From: AC-37 sp036389295
Lineage (GTDB): Bacteria; Actinomycetota; Thermoleophilia; Solirubrobacterales; Thermoleophilaceae
Assembly (NCBI GenBank): GCA_036389295.1
Contig: DASVQB010000063.1
Location: 1 to 64,000 of the forward strand
DNA length: 64,000 nt
Reading direction: 5' to 3'
Shown: positions 32,385-40,746 of the stretch, piece by piece
Layout: every line of letters starts with the position of its first letter
Numbering within the stretch: the stretch's first letter is position 1
The notes under the pieces: generated by a model
Told to the model about the DNA's origin: nothing
The model's database searches: none
What the model saw: the letters and a program-made list of their open reading frames with translations, nothing else
Made by a program: the position numbers and the translations under genes

Positions 32385-33098
32385 ATGGGACATCCGGAAG
32401 GCGACCGGCGCGGGCTCATCGAGCGCGTCCGCTGGGGGAACGTGGGCCGGCTGGCCGCCGTCGTGGCGGCCGGCCTCGTCATCGCGAGCGGTCCGCACGG
32501 CTGCGGGCGGGCCGAGGAGGCGGCGGCGCCCCTGCCAGGCGCGGGGGCACCGGGCGTGGCGGCGGCGCCGGACATCGGGACAACCGGTGCGGCGGGGCCC
32601 GGCGCGGGAGCCGCGGTGGACGGCGGGGCCGTGGGTGGCGGCGGTCCGGGTCCCGGCGCGAGCGGCGACCTCGCACGCGGTCGGTATGCGGCGGGGAAAG
32701 GCGGCGGTGAGGGTGGCTTGGAAGCCGGCGGGAGCGGCGACCTCGCACGCGGTCGGTATGCGGCGCGGAAAGGCGGCGGTGAGGGTGGTCCGGAAGGCGG
32801 CGGGAGGAGGCGGGACGGCCGGGGAGGCGACGGCGGTGAGAGCGGGCGACATGGCGCTCGCCGCGGCCGCCGCCCGGCCGGGCGCGGCTCGAAGCCGCAC
32901 GGGCGGTCGAGGCGGCGCGCTCGTCGCGGCCGGCGGCGGTCCTGCGGCGGGGCGAGCGCCGGAACGCGGCGCGGATCGGCGATCCCGGCGCCGGGCGGCG
33001 GCATGCCGCCGCGGTCCGCGCCCGCGACTCCCCGCGCGCCGTGGCGGATCGGTCCGCGCCGCGGCGGCCGCCGCCCGCGACCGCCGGAGTTCCTGTAG
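32385..33098 (+). CDS. Low-complexity membrane-anchored hypothetical protein
   Basis: 237 residues from ATG 32385, divergent from rpsF. The N-terminus (RGLIERVRWGNVGRLAAVVA, then AGLVIASGPHGCG) looks like a short cytoplasmic stretch plus one transmembrane helix. The rest is Gly/Ala/Arg-rich with a 24-residue unit repeated twice (GSGDLARGRYAA..KGGGEGG) and a very basic C-terminal third. The opposite strand is also open, so coding is not certain; the membrane-anchor start and the in-frame 72-base repeat favour this strand. Function unknown. Confidence 0.5.
   Translation: MGHPEGDRRGLIERVRWGNVGRLAAVVAAGLVIASGPHGCGRAEEAAAPLPGAGAPGVAAAPDIGTTGAAGPGAGAAVDGGAVGGGGPGPGASGDLARGRYAAGKGGGEGGLEAGGSGDLARGRYAARKGGGEGGPEGGGRRRDGRGGDGGESGRHGARRGRRPAGRGSKPHGRSRRRARRGRRRSCGGASAGTRRGSAIPAPGGGMPPRSAPATPRAPWRIGPRRGGRRPRPPEFL
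32660..32803 (+). repeat. Two 72-base tandem repeats
   Basis: Units at 32660-32731 and 32732-32803 share GAGCGGCGACCTCGCACGCG and most of the rest, with few differences. A 72-base period keeps frame in the overlapping low-complexity gene and duplicates 24 residues. Confidence 0.85.
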
Positions 33099-33102
33099 GC
33101 GT

Positions 33103-33196
33103 GACCGCGGGGCGGCGGCCCAAACGAGAAGGCGGCGGGAGGGGACGGCCCGTGACGGCAGCGGGACGCGGGCGGGGCGACCGCGGGGCGGCGGCC
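33103..33196 (+). repeat. 18-base direct repeat in the gap after the low-complexity gene
   Basis: GACCGCGGGGCGGCGGCC occurs at 33103-33120 and 33179-33196, flanking 58 bases in the 107-base gap between two convergent genes. No gene is seen in the gap. The pair may mark a small insertion or deletion event. Confidence 0.6.
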
Positions 33197-33205
33197 TGCG
33201 TCGCC

Positions 33206-34702
33206 CTACGACAGCGCCGGCACGCCGTCCGGCCCGAGCCGCGCGCCCGACCGCTTCGCCTCGATGTCGCGGAGCTGGTCGTCGACCCAGTCGCCGGGGT
33301 CGCGCGAGGAGATGATCCGCTTCAGGCCGTCCGCCCGCCAGGCGCGCTCGTCGGCGGACATCGTCAGCGCGCGGTAGATCGCGTCGGCCTGCTCCTGCAC
33401 GTCGAACGGGTTCACGGACAGCGCGAACTCGCCCAGCTCCTCGTGCGCGCCGGTGTTCTCGCTCAGCAGAGAGACGCCGTTCCGCTCGTTCACGAGCGGA
33501 CCCTCCTTCGCCACCAGGTTCATCCCGTCGAACATCGCGTTGACCATCAGCAGGTCGTAGTGCTTGTACCGCGCGATGGCCTCCTCCACGTTGTCGCGGA
33601 GCTGGAGGTCGATCGGCATCCAGTCGGTCGTACCGTGGCGATGGTTCACGACCGCGACGAGCGCCTCGATCTTCTCGAGGTACTCGACGTACTCCGGCAC
33701 GTCCTGCCGCGACGGCATGAGCTGCGCGCTGAACGTGACCCGCTCGCGGAACTCCGGGTGCTGGTCGAGGAACAGGTCGAAGGCCGTGAACCCGCGCAGC
33801 ACGTTCTTGGACAGGTCCGCCCGGTCGACCCGCAGGATCAGGTGCTCGCGGCGGCGCCGCAGGATCTCGGCCTCGTACTCGCGGACGCTCGCCCGCTTCG
33901 CCGTCCGCCGGAAGGCCTTCGCCGAGATCGGCAGCGGGTAGTGGCGGATCCACGTCTCGTGCCCGTCGTGGCGCACGATCCCGGCCTCGGTGTCCACGTC
34001 GAGCCCGAACAGCTCGCGGCAGCAGAGCAGGAAGTTGCGGCGGTACGCGCGCGTGTGGAAGCCGACGATGTCGTTCGCGAGCAGGCCCTCGTAGATGTCC
34101 TCGCGGATGTCGGAGGGCAGCACCCGCCACGCGTCCGGCTGCGTCCACGGGATGTGGATGAAGTGGTGCAGGAACAGGTCCGGCCGCGCCTCGCGGATCA
34201 CGCGCGGGGCGCTGTACAGGTGGTAGTCGTGCAGCATCACGAGCGCGTCGCGGAGCCCGTCCGCCTCCTCCAGCACCGCCCGCGCGAGGTCGTCGTTGAC
34301 CACCCGGTAGCCGTCCTCGTACGCGCGCACCTCCTCGCGGCTCACGTCGGGCGCGTTCGAGAGGTCCCAGAGGTAGTGCTGGATGAACCACAGCATCGGG
34401 TTGGCGAACACGTTGTAGAACTGGTCGTAGGCCTCGGGCTCGCTCTCCACGAGCCGGACCCGGTACGACATGTCGTCGATCTCGCACGCGAATGCGCCGC
34501 CGTCGTGCCGGCGGCTCACCTCCACGTCGCCCTCGGTCATGGTCGACGCGATCCACAGCGCGTCGCGGTGCTCGACCAGGCCCTGGAGCGCGGTGACGAG
34601 CCCGCCGCCGCCGCGCGTGGCGCGCAGCTCGCCGCCGTCGTCCGGCTCGAAGGTCGCCGGTCCGCGGTTCGAGACCAGGATCAGCGGTGTGTCCGGGGTC
34701 AT
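33206..34702 (-). CDS. otsA: Trehalose-6-phosphate synthase (GT20)
   Basis: 498 residues. Makes trehalose 6-phosphate from UDP- or ADP-glucose and glucose 6-phosphate. GT20 features: LILVSNRGPATFEPDDGG at the N-terminus, RGGGGLVTALQGL (glycine loop) near 30, MLHDYHLYSAPRVIREARPD near 150 and FIHIPWTQPDAWRVLP near 175. Later come VDRADLSKNVLRGFTAFDLF near 290 and the donor-binding LLMVNAMFDGMNLVAKEGPL near 400. No OtsB phosphatase is adjacent. The ATG overlaps the stop of the upstream glycosyltransferase (ATGA), so both act in trehalose formation from one message. Confidence 0.92.
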   Translation of the reverse strand: MTPDTPLILVSNRGPATFEPDDGGELRATRGGGGLVTALQGLVEHRDALWIASTMTEGDVEVSRRHDGGAFACEIDDMSYRVRLVESEPEAYDQFYNVFANPMLWFIQHYLWDLSNAPDVSREEVRAYEDGYRVVNDDLARAVLEEADGLRDALVMLHDYHLYSAPRVIREARPDLFLHHFIHIPWTQPDAWRVLPSDIREDIYEGLLANDIVGFHTRAYRRNFLLCCRELFGLDVDTEAGIVRHDGHETWIRHYPLPISAKAFRRTAKRASVREYEAEILRRRREHLILRVDRADLSKNVLRGFTAFDLFLDQHPEFRERVTFSAQLMPSRQDVPEYVEYLEKIEALVAVVNHRHGTTDWMPIDLQLRDNVEEAIARYKHYDLLMVNAMFDGMNLVAKEGPLVNERNGVSLLSENTGAHEELGEFALSVNPFDVQEQADAIYRALTMSADERAWRADGLKRIISSRDPGDWVDDQLRDIEAKRSGARLGPDGVPALS

Positions 34703-35937
34703 CCCAGGTCCACGAAGATACGAAGCCAGTCCCGGAGCAGGCGCGGGGTGAGGAAGTGGCGGCGCACGTGCTCCTTGCCGGCGCGCCCGAGCTGCTTGCC
34801 GAGCTCGGGCTGGCGGAGGTAGCGCAGCGCGCGCTCCGCGCACTCCTGCGGCGAGCTGACGAGGTAGCCCGTCTCGCCGTCCTGCACCTGGAGCGGTATC
34901 CCGCCCACGTCGCCGCCGATGAACGGGCGCGCCTTCCAGAGCGCCTCGGACACGGTCAGCCCGAACCCCTCGCGGGTGGACTTCTGGATCACGACCTCGG
35001 CCTGCGACTGGAACGCGTTGACCTCGATCGACCCGACGTTGTTCAGGTTGTTGAGGATCTTGATGTCCGGGTCGCCGCTCGCGTACTCGACCGTCGAGTT
35101 GAAGAACTCCCAGCCCTCGGGGTCGTCGGTGGCCATCGAGCCGACGAGCGCCAGCTGGAGATCCGGCATCTCCTCGTGCACGAGGCGGTAGGCGTCGATC
35201 ACGCCGTGCGGGTCCTTCCAAGGGTCGAACCGCGACACCTGGCACAGGAGCGGGCGATCGACGTCGACGCCGAACTGGTCGCAGACGAACGCGGCGTCCT
35301 CCGGCGAGAGCGCCATGTTCTTGGGCGACAGCGGGTCGATCGCGGGCGGGACGATGTGCACCGCCCCGCTGCCGTCGAGGCTCGCCGGGACGTACTGCTG
35401 GAGGTGGTAGACCGAGCCGCCGTCGTAGTCGCGGATCAGCGGGACGAGCCGCTCGACCGTGGCCGGGTTGGGCGTGGAGAGGTCGATGTGGCAGCGCCAG
35501 ACCCAGTGCCTCGAGCGGTCGCGGACGTGCTGGCGGACGGCCAGCGGCTGCGGGTCGTGGACGATGATCACGTCCCAGTCGCCGGCCAGCTCGCGGGCGT
35601 TCCGCTCGTTGTACTCGTCGTAGATCGACCACTCGTCGGCCGTCAGGTCCTGCGGGTTCCCCTGGAGCGCGTTGTGGAGGATCTTCGTGGCGTTGAAGAA
35701 CTCCTCGCGCCCGACGATCACCTGCCACTCGGCCTCGATCCCGACGTCCCGCATCAGCGGGACGAGCGTGTAGAGGATCTCGGAGACCCCGCCGCCGAAG
35801 GCGGTCGCGGACAGGTGCAGCACCTTGAGGTCGCCGACCCGGTCGGCCAGCGTCCTGACCTCCTCGATCAGCGGACGTCCTACTAGGTGCGTGTAATCGG
35901 CAAGCGACTTGTGACCGACCCCTACCGGCTGAAGCAA
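34699..35937 (-). CDS. treT: Trehalose synthase-type glycosyltransferase (TreT-like, GT4)
   Basis: 412 residues from TTG 35937, which has GAGGAG about six bases upstream. GT4 features: VLHLSATAFGGGVSEILYTL near 40, WVWRCHIDLSTPN near 145, VCQVSRFDPWKDPHGVIDAY near 240 and the retaining E-x7-E box EGFGLTVSEALW near 335. The long N-terminal region (GRPLIEEVRTLADRV) matches TreT trehalose glycosyltransferring synthases, which make trehalose reversibly from NDP-glucose and glucose. Pairing with otsA gives two routes to trehalose. Other GT4 activities cannot be excluded. Confidence 0.82.
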   Translation of the reverse strand: MLQPVGVGHKSLADYTHLVGRPLIEEVRTLADRVGDLKVLHLSATAFGGGVSEILYTLVPLMRDVGIEAEWQVIVGREEFFNATKILHNALQGNPQDLTADEWSIYDEYNERNARELAGDWDVIIVHDPQPLAVRQHVRDRSRHWVWRCHIDLSTPNPATVERLVPLIRDYDGGSVYHLQQYVPASLDGSGAVHIVPPAIDPLSPKNMALSPEDAAFVCDQFGVDVDRPLLCQVSRFDPWKDPHGVIDAYRLVHEEMPDLQLALVGSMATDDPEGWEFFNSTVEYASGDPDIKILNNLNNVGSIEVNAFQSQAEVVIQKSTREGFGLTVSEALWKARPFIGGDVGGIPLQVQDGETGYLVSSPQECAERALRYLRQPELGKQLGRAGKEHVRRHFLTPRLLRDWLRIFVDLG

Positions 35938-35970
35938 CCCGCTCTCCTCGGTCTCGAACGGCGGAGCAGA

Positions 35971-36375
35971 CTACTCGGCTGCGGTGCCGAGCCTCTTGGT
36001 GAGCCGCATGGTGCCGTCAACTATCTCGCAGACGTCGGCTGTCGCCTCGATGATCGCCCGGCTCAGCTCCTGCTCCTCCTCGGAGAACGTCCGGTCGGTC
36101 TCGCCGTAGAGGTCCACCACGACGGCGTCGTCGGTGATGCGGAACGAGAACGTCATCTGCGACGCCTCCTGGTCCTCGCGGGCCGCCGCGCGGCGGTCGC
36201 CGCCCATCAGGAACGTGGCCGCCTCGGTGATGGCCAGCTTGAGGTCGGCGGCCGCCTCGAGGTCGAGCGGCGCCAGCCGGCACACGGCCGACAGGGCCAG
36301 GCGCGCGAGCACGACGTAGTCCGGCTTCGCCGGGATGGTGAGCGAGACGGCCTGTTCGGGGGAGATCGGGTCCAA
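35971..36375 (-). CDS. Anti-sigma factor / serine kinase of the RsbW (HATPase_c_2) family
   Basis: 134 residues from TTG 36375, with AGGGA about six bases upstream; no ATG or GTG fits. The helix PAKPDYVVLARLALSAVCRL and the DLKLAITEAATFLMGG box (N-box region with Glu; the usual ExxxN has Thr/Phe after Ala) and LYGETDRTFSEEEQELSRAI identify the HATPase_c_2 anti-sigma family. The ATP-lid G-boxes are weak, so it may bind a sigma factor without strong kinase activity. A STAS antagonist is encoded at 19391-19765. It sits between an inositol-phosphatase-like gene and trehalose genes in a stress directon. Confidence 0.82.
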   Translation of the reverse strand: MDPISPEQAVSLTIPAKPDYVVLARLALSAVCRLAPLDLEAAADLKLAITEAATFLMGGDRRAAAREDQEASQMTFSFRITDDAVVVDLYGETDRTFSEEEQELSRAIIEATADVCEIVDGTMRLTKRLGTAAE

Positions 36376-36431
36376 TCCGTGTCCCTGAATCGAGTTAACC
36401 CTAACCGCAGGACGCGATGTCCGCGCGCGGG

Positions 36432-37370
36432 TCACCCACACTCGATACCCGGCGCGAGGCGGGCCACACCGGCGGCGATCGCCTCGAGGATCCGCTCGTG
36501 GAGCACGGCGTTGGCGCTGGTCACGACCGACATCTGGAACTCGGGCCCGGAGCCCAGCAGCCGCCGGTCGTCGAGCGGGCGCCCGCGCGCGTCGGTGACC
36601 ACCGCTCCGGCCTCGGTCGCGCAGAGGGCGGCGGCGGCCAGGTCGTACGGCGAGTTGTTGAGCACCGACCCGCGGCCGACGCGCTCGAACTCCTCCCGCA
36701 TGCCGGGCACCTCCTCGACGAGCAGCGGCCCCGGCTCGACGTAGGCGTCCAGCTGGCCGGTCAGCACGCGGGTCATGTCGAAGGCGGCGGAGCCGAGGTC
36801 GAACGTGGCGCCGCCGACGGAGGAGGCGTCGATCAGCTCGGCCAGCACCTCCACGAGCGCCCGCGCGGGGCGGCCGCGGAAGCCGTAGGTCCAGAACATC
36901 CGGTCGAGGGCCTCGTTCCGCGACAGCGCCTGCGGCGGAGCCTCCACCAGCCCGCGCCCGCGCTCCGCGAGGAAGACGGCCCCGGACGGGATCTCGACCA
37001 CGCACCCGACCCGCACGTCGCCCATCCGGACGTCCTCGCGCAGCGGCGCGGAGGCCACCGACACGCAGCACGACTCGAGGCCGGCCATGGCCGGGCGGGT
37101 GCCGTCGATCGGGTCGACTACGAGCACCTCGCGCGCCCGGCCGCCCGGCGGGGTCACGAGCCCGCGGTCCTCGGAGTAGAACGCGACGTCGGGCGCCCGC
37201 TCGGCCAGGAACGACTCGAGCAGGCGCTCGGCCTCCGCGTCGATCGCGAACGTCACGTCGCCGCCCGCCCCCGCGCCGTCCTCGTGGGCGCGGCCGGCGT
37301 GGGAGCCGAGCAGCGGCAGGACGCGCTCGCGCAGCGCCAGGGCCAGGTCGCGGACGAGCTCGACGGACAC
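36432..37370 (-). CDS. Inositol monophosphatase family protein
   Basis: 312 residues from GTG 37370. Motif 1 region VAFYSEDRGL (metal Glu), VLVVDPIDGTRPAMAGLESC near 88 (DPIDGT), and a C-terminal NSPYDLAAAALCATEAGAVV, where the family WDxAA is YDLAA. These Mg-dependent enzymes dephosphorylate inositol phosphates, fructose bisphosphate or related sugar phosphates. Being longer than usual IMPases and next to trehalose genes, it could act on a sugar phosphate, but this is speculative. It starts eight bases after the HtrA gene. Confidence 0.87.
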   Translation of the reverse strand: MSVELVRDLALALRERVLPLLGSHAGRAHEDGAGAGGDVTFAIDAEAERLLESFLAERAPDVAFYSEDRGLVTPPGGRAREVLVVDPIDGTRPAMAGLESCCVSVASAPLREDVRMGDVRVGCVVEIPSGAVFLAERGRGLVEAPPQALSRNEALDRMFWTYGFRGRPARALVEVLAELIDASSVGGATFDLGSAAFDMTRVLTGQLDAYVEPGPLLVEEVPGMREEFERVGRGSVLNNSPYDLAAAALCATEAGAVVTDARGRPLDDRRLLGSGPEFQMSVVTSANAVLHERILEAIAAGVARLAPGIECG

Positions 37371-37378
37371 GGCCGCGC

Positions 37379-38542
37379 CTACCGCGAGGCCGGCTTCGGC
37401 TCGCGCTCGCCGAGCTCGACCGTGACCGAGCGCCGATCCGAGCCGCGGACCAGGTCGAGCCGCACCCGCTGCCCCGGCCGGAGCGCGGCGACCGCGTCGG
37501 AAACGTCGCTCGACCCGCGGACGGGGCGCCCGGCGATCGCCACGATCGCGTCGCCTCCCTCCGGGATCCCCGGCCGGCCCTGGAACTCGACCTTGTCCTT
37601 CCCGGCCTCGATCCCCGCGTCGTCCGCCGGACTGCCGCCCTCGACGCCCGCCACGAGCGCCCCGCGGGCCACGGAGAACCCGAGCCGGCGGGCGAGCTGG
37701 GGGTAGAGGTCCTGCGTCGTCACGCCCACGAAGGCGTACGAGACGCGGCCGTGCTCGCGAAGCTGCGAGAGGGAGCGGCGCACCGTGTCGACCGGGATCG
37801 CGAAGCCGACGCCCTCGCCGCCGCCGCCCGTCGACTGGATCTGGGCGTTGATCCCGATCACCCGGCCGCGGGCGCCGATGAGCGGGCCGCCGGAGTTGCC
37901 GTGGTTGATCGCGGCGTCGGTCTGGATCGCGTCCCCGATCTTGAAGCTCGTCAGCGAGTCGATCGAGCGGTCGAGCGCCGAGATCACGCCCACCGACAGC
38001 GACTGGCTCTCGTTGAACGGGCTGCCGATCGCGGCCACCGGCTCGCCGACCCGCAGCCGGCTCGAGCTGCCGAGCCGCAGCGGCGTGAGCGTCAGCCCGG
38101 TCGGGTCCACGCGCAGCAGCGCGACGTCGCTGAAGAGGTCGTCGCCGACGACCCTCGCCTCCACGCGGTTGCCGTCGGCGAGCTCGACGTACACGTCGTC
38201 GGCGCGCTCGAGCCGCGGCGGGTCGCTCCGGATCACGTGCGCGTTCGTGACCACGTAGCCGTCGCCGTCGAGGACGAAGCCCGAGCCGAGCCCCGCGCCG
38301 CGGTCGAGCAAGCCGTCCGACTCCGCCACGACCGTCACGACGCCGGGGGCCAGCGCGCGGTAGATCCGCTCCGGGTCGAACCGGCCGCGCTCCAGGCCCT
38401 CGACGACCCGGACGCGGGTCTTCTCCGCCGGCGGGGCGCCGCGCGGCGGCGAGCCGACGCCGTCGTCGTCCGAGCCGCCGCAGCCGGCCGCCGGGGCGGC
38501 GAGCGCGACGGCCGCCGCGGCGATCGCGGCCGGCCGCCTCAT
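37379..38542 (-). CDS. HtrA/DegP-like S1C serine protease, lipoprotein
   Basis: 387 residues. Signal peptide ending in a lipobox (ALAAPAAGCGG, Cys about 21). Trypsin-like domain with catalytic His in GYVVTNAHVIRS near 100, Asp in LFSDVALLRVD near 140 and Ser in HGNSGGPLIGARG near 215; then a single PDZ domain (about 285-375) with GGDAIVAIAGRPV. It should degrade or refold damaged proteins outside the membrane. Its ATG overlaps the stop of the histidine kinase, a strong sign that it is part of an envelope-stress regulon. Confidence 0.93.
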   Translation of the reverse strand: MRRPAAIAAAAVALAAPAAGCGGSDDDGVGSPPRGAPPAEKTRVRVVEGLERGRFDPERIYRALAPGVVTVVAESDGLLDRGAGLGSGFVLDGDGYVVTNAHVIRSDPPRLERADDVYVELADGNRVEARVVGDDLFSDVALLRVDPTGLTLTPLRLGSSSRLRVGEPVAAIGSPFNESQSLSVGVISALDRSIDSLTSFKIGDAIQTDAAINHGNSGGPLIGARGRVIGINAQIQSTGGGGEGVGFAIPVDTVRRSLSQLREHGRVSYAFVGVTTQDLYPQLARRLGFSVARGALVAGVEGGSPADDAGIEAGKDKVEFQGRPGIPEGGDAIVAIAGRPVRGSSDVSDAVAALRPGQRVRLDLVRGSDRRSVTVELGEREPKPASR

Positions 38543-39969
38543 GCGGCCTGCCCGCCGTGCGGCCCGGCCGGGAGCGACAGCGTGAACGCAGTCCGCCCCG
38601 GGCGCGACTCGAGCTCGATCGACCCGTCCATGCGCGCCGCCAGCTCCCGCGCGATCGCCAGGCCGAGGCCGGACCCGCGCGCCGCGTCGCCGGTGTAGAA
38701 GCGCTCGAAGACGTGCGTCCGCGCCGCGGGGTCGATGCCCGGCCCGGAGTCGGCGACCACGAGCTCCGCGGCCCCGTTCTCGGCGGCGGCGGTGACCGTC
38801 ACGCCGGTCCCCTCGGGCGTGTGCCGGATCGCGTTGTCGAGCAGGATCCGCATGATCTGCACCACGCGCTCGCGGTCGCAGGCCGCCGCCACCGGCGCGT
38901 CCGGCAGGTCGACCTCGAGCTTCGTCCGGTGCTGGCGGAGCGCCGGCCTGAACTCCCCCGCGACGGCGTTGGTCAGCTCGCCGAGGTCGACCTCCTCGCG
39001 CACCAGCTCGATCGAGCCGGCGTCGAGCCGCGAGAGGTCGAGCAGGTCCACGGCCAGCTTCTGGAGCCGCTCCACCTGCCCGCGCATGGTCGCGAGGAAC
39101 TGCGCGCGGGTCTCGGCGTCGAGCTCCTCGTCCTCGAGCAGCTCCACGAACCCGGCGAGCGAGAAGATCGGCGTGCGCAGCTCGTGGGAGGCGTTCGCGA
39201 TGAACTCCTTGCGGGCGTTGTCCACCCGAGCGAGCTGGCGCTGCATCTCGTTGAAGGTGCGGGTCAGCTCGCCGAGCTCGTCGCTCGAGTCCACCGGCAG
39301 CGGCGGGACCGGCCGGCCGGCCGCGACGTCGCGCGCGGCGACCTCGAGCCGGCGGACGCGCCGCGCGACCGTGCTGGCGCCGAGGAAGCCCCCCACCAGC
39401 GCGATGAGCAGCGCGACGAAGCCGGCGACCAGGAGCCGCGTGCGGACCAGCTCCACGGCCTCGCGGACCTCGTCGTACTTGCGCGTGTAGAGCGCGATCC
39501 AGGCGGGCCGGCCGCGGTAGAAGAGCGGCTTGGCCACCCGCGCCGACCCCTTGCGCACCGAGACGCTCTCGCTCGGGCTCCGCGCGAGCGCGGCCCGGCC
39601 CGCGAGCCTCACGTCCGGCTTGACCTTCGGGTTGGCGTTCGAGTCCGACAGCACGAAGAACTGCGGCCCGCCGCTCGTGGACTGCTGGACGCCGAGCAGG
39701 GTGACGCGGGCCCCGGCCGCGTCCGCCGCGGCGCGCACCTTCAGGTCGAGCGTCTTCGCCGTCACGTTCTGCCCGATGACGGACTGGAGCTCGCGCGAGG
39801 AGACGGCCGCCGAGCGCCTCACGTCGTCGAGCTGCTGGGTCTCGATCTGCGCCTCGAGCCGCGGCAGCACGACGAAGATCACCGCGGCGAACGCCAGGGC
39901 GGTGATCCCCACGATCAGCAGCGCCAGCTTGTTCTGCAGCGACCGCGGCCGCGGCAGCCTCGAGATCAT
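38539..39969 (-). CDS. Membrane sensor histidine kinase
   Basis: 476 residues. Two transmembrane helices (about 12-34 and 168-190) flank an extracytoplasmic sensor of about 130 residues; a HAMP domain follows. The H-box is FIANASHELRTPIFSLAGFV near 255, N-box RILLDNAIRHTPEGTG near 370, G1 VVADSGPGIDP and G2 GSGLGLAIARELA near the end. All residues for autophosphorylation are present. It pairs with the response regulator 21 bases upstream and overlaps the htrA gene, resembling CseC/MprB-type envelope sensors. Confidence 0.94.
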   Translation of the reverse strand: MISRLPRPRSLQNKLALLIVGITALAFAAVIFVVLPRLEAQIETQQLDDVRRSAAVSSRELQSVIGQNVTAKTLDLKVRAAADAAGARVTLLGVQQSTSGGPQFFVLSDSNANPKVKPDVRLAGRAALARSPSESVSVRKGSARVAKPLFYRGRPAWIALYTRKYDEVREAVELVRTRLLVAGFVALLIALVGGFLGASTVARRVRRLEVAARDVAAGRPVPPLPVDSSDELGELTRTFNEMQRQLARVDNARKEFIANASHELRTPIFSLAGFVELLEDEELDAETRAQFLATMRGQVERLQKLAVDLLDLSRLDAGSIELVREEVDLGELTNAVAGEFRPALRQHRTKLEVDLPDAPVAAACDRERVVQIMRILLDNAIRHTPEGTGVTVTAAAENGAAELVVADSGPGIDPAARTHVFERFYTGDAARGSGLGLAIARELAARMDGSIELESRPGRTAFTLSLPAGPHGGQAA

Positions 39970-39990
39970 CTTCTTGCGTTCAACGGTACG

Positions 39991-40692
39991 TCACCTGTCG
40001 CGGAAGTGGTACCCGACGCCGCGGACCGTGAAGATCATCTCGGGCTCGCGCGGGTCGCGCTCCAGCTTCTCTCGCAGGTGGCGGATGTGGACGTCGATCG
40101 TCCGCGGGTCGCGGTACGCGGAGTCGCCCCACAGCCGCTCCAGCAGCATGCTGCGGCTGAAGACGCGGCCGGGGCTGTTGGCGAGCGCGGCCAGGATCTC
40201 GAACTCGACGTAGGTGAGCCGGACGGGCTCGCCGCGCAGCTCCACGGACCGCTTGGCGAAGTCGATCCGCAGGTCGCCGTGCTCGAGCGGCTCCTCGGCC
40301 GACTCGCCGTTGCGGGACAGGGCGGCGCGCCGGAGCAGCGCCTTGATCCGGCTGGAGAACTCGCGCAGCGAGAACGGCTTGGTGATGTAGTCGTCGGCGC
40401 CGAGCTCGAGGCCGAGGACCTTGTCGACCTCCTCGGCCCGCGCGGTGAGCATGATGATCGGCACCGAGCTGCGCGCCCGGAGCTGCTTGCAGACGTCGAA
40501 GCCGTCCACCTCCGGGAGCATGAGGTCGAGCACGACGAGGTCGAAGTGCTCGTCGCGGAAGCGCTCCAGGGCCTCCCTGCCAGTGCGCGCCGAGACCACC
40601 TCGTAGCCCTCCTTGCGCAGCGGGTAGGAGAGCAGCGTCTGAACCGACTGCTCGTCGTCCACCAGGAGGATCCTGGGGGCCTCGGATGACAT
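39991..40692 (-). CDS. OmpR/PhoB-family response regulator
   Basis: 233 residues. Receiver domain with acidic pair LLVDDEQSV, phosphoacceptor Asp in DLVVLDLMLPEVDGFD near 55, Thr in IIMLTARAEEVDKV and Lys in DDYITKPFSLREF. C-terminal winged helix with VRLTYVEFEILAALANSPGR and TIDVHIRHLREKLERDP. First gene of the minus-strand stress directon, so it probably regulates the following htrA and perhaps its own operon. The 54-base region to the divergent M28-like gene must hold both promoters. Confidence 0.95.
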   Translation of the reverse strand: MSSEAPRILLVDDEQSVQTLLSYPLRKEGYEVVSARTGREALERFRDEHFDLVVLDLMLPEVDGFDVCKQLRARSSVPIIMLTARAEEVDKVLGLELGADDYITKPFSLREFSSRIKALLRRAALSRNGESAEEPLEHGDLRIDFAKRSVELRGEPVRLTYVEFEILAALANSPGRVFSRSMLLERLWGDSAYRDPRTIDVHIRHLREKLERDPREPEMIFTVRGVGYHFRDR

Positions 40693-40746
40693 CTCCTCGG
40701 TCCTAACCCATGAGATTGTAGGTTGGAGCGTCGTGCGGTCGAGAAA

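Noticed and set aside
32375..33123. Minus-strand open frames opposite the low-complexity gene (Arg/Pro-rich)
   Set aside because: They have no membrane anchor or domain and are very rich in Pro and Arg; the plus-strand reading has a sensible start. Kept only the plus-strand call at modest confidence.
36376..36431. Alternative sigma promoter at GTTAACCCTAAC upstream of the anti-sigma gene
   Set aside because: The sequence is palindromic and AT-rich but does not fit a -35/-10 pair with proper spacing on the minus strand.
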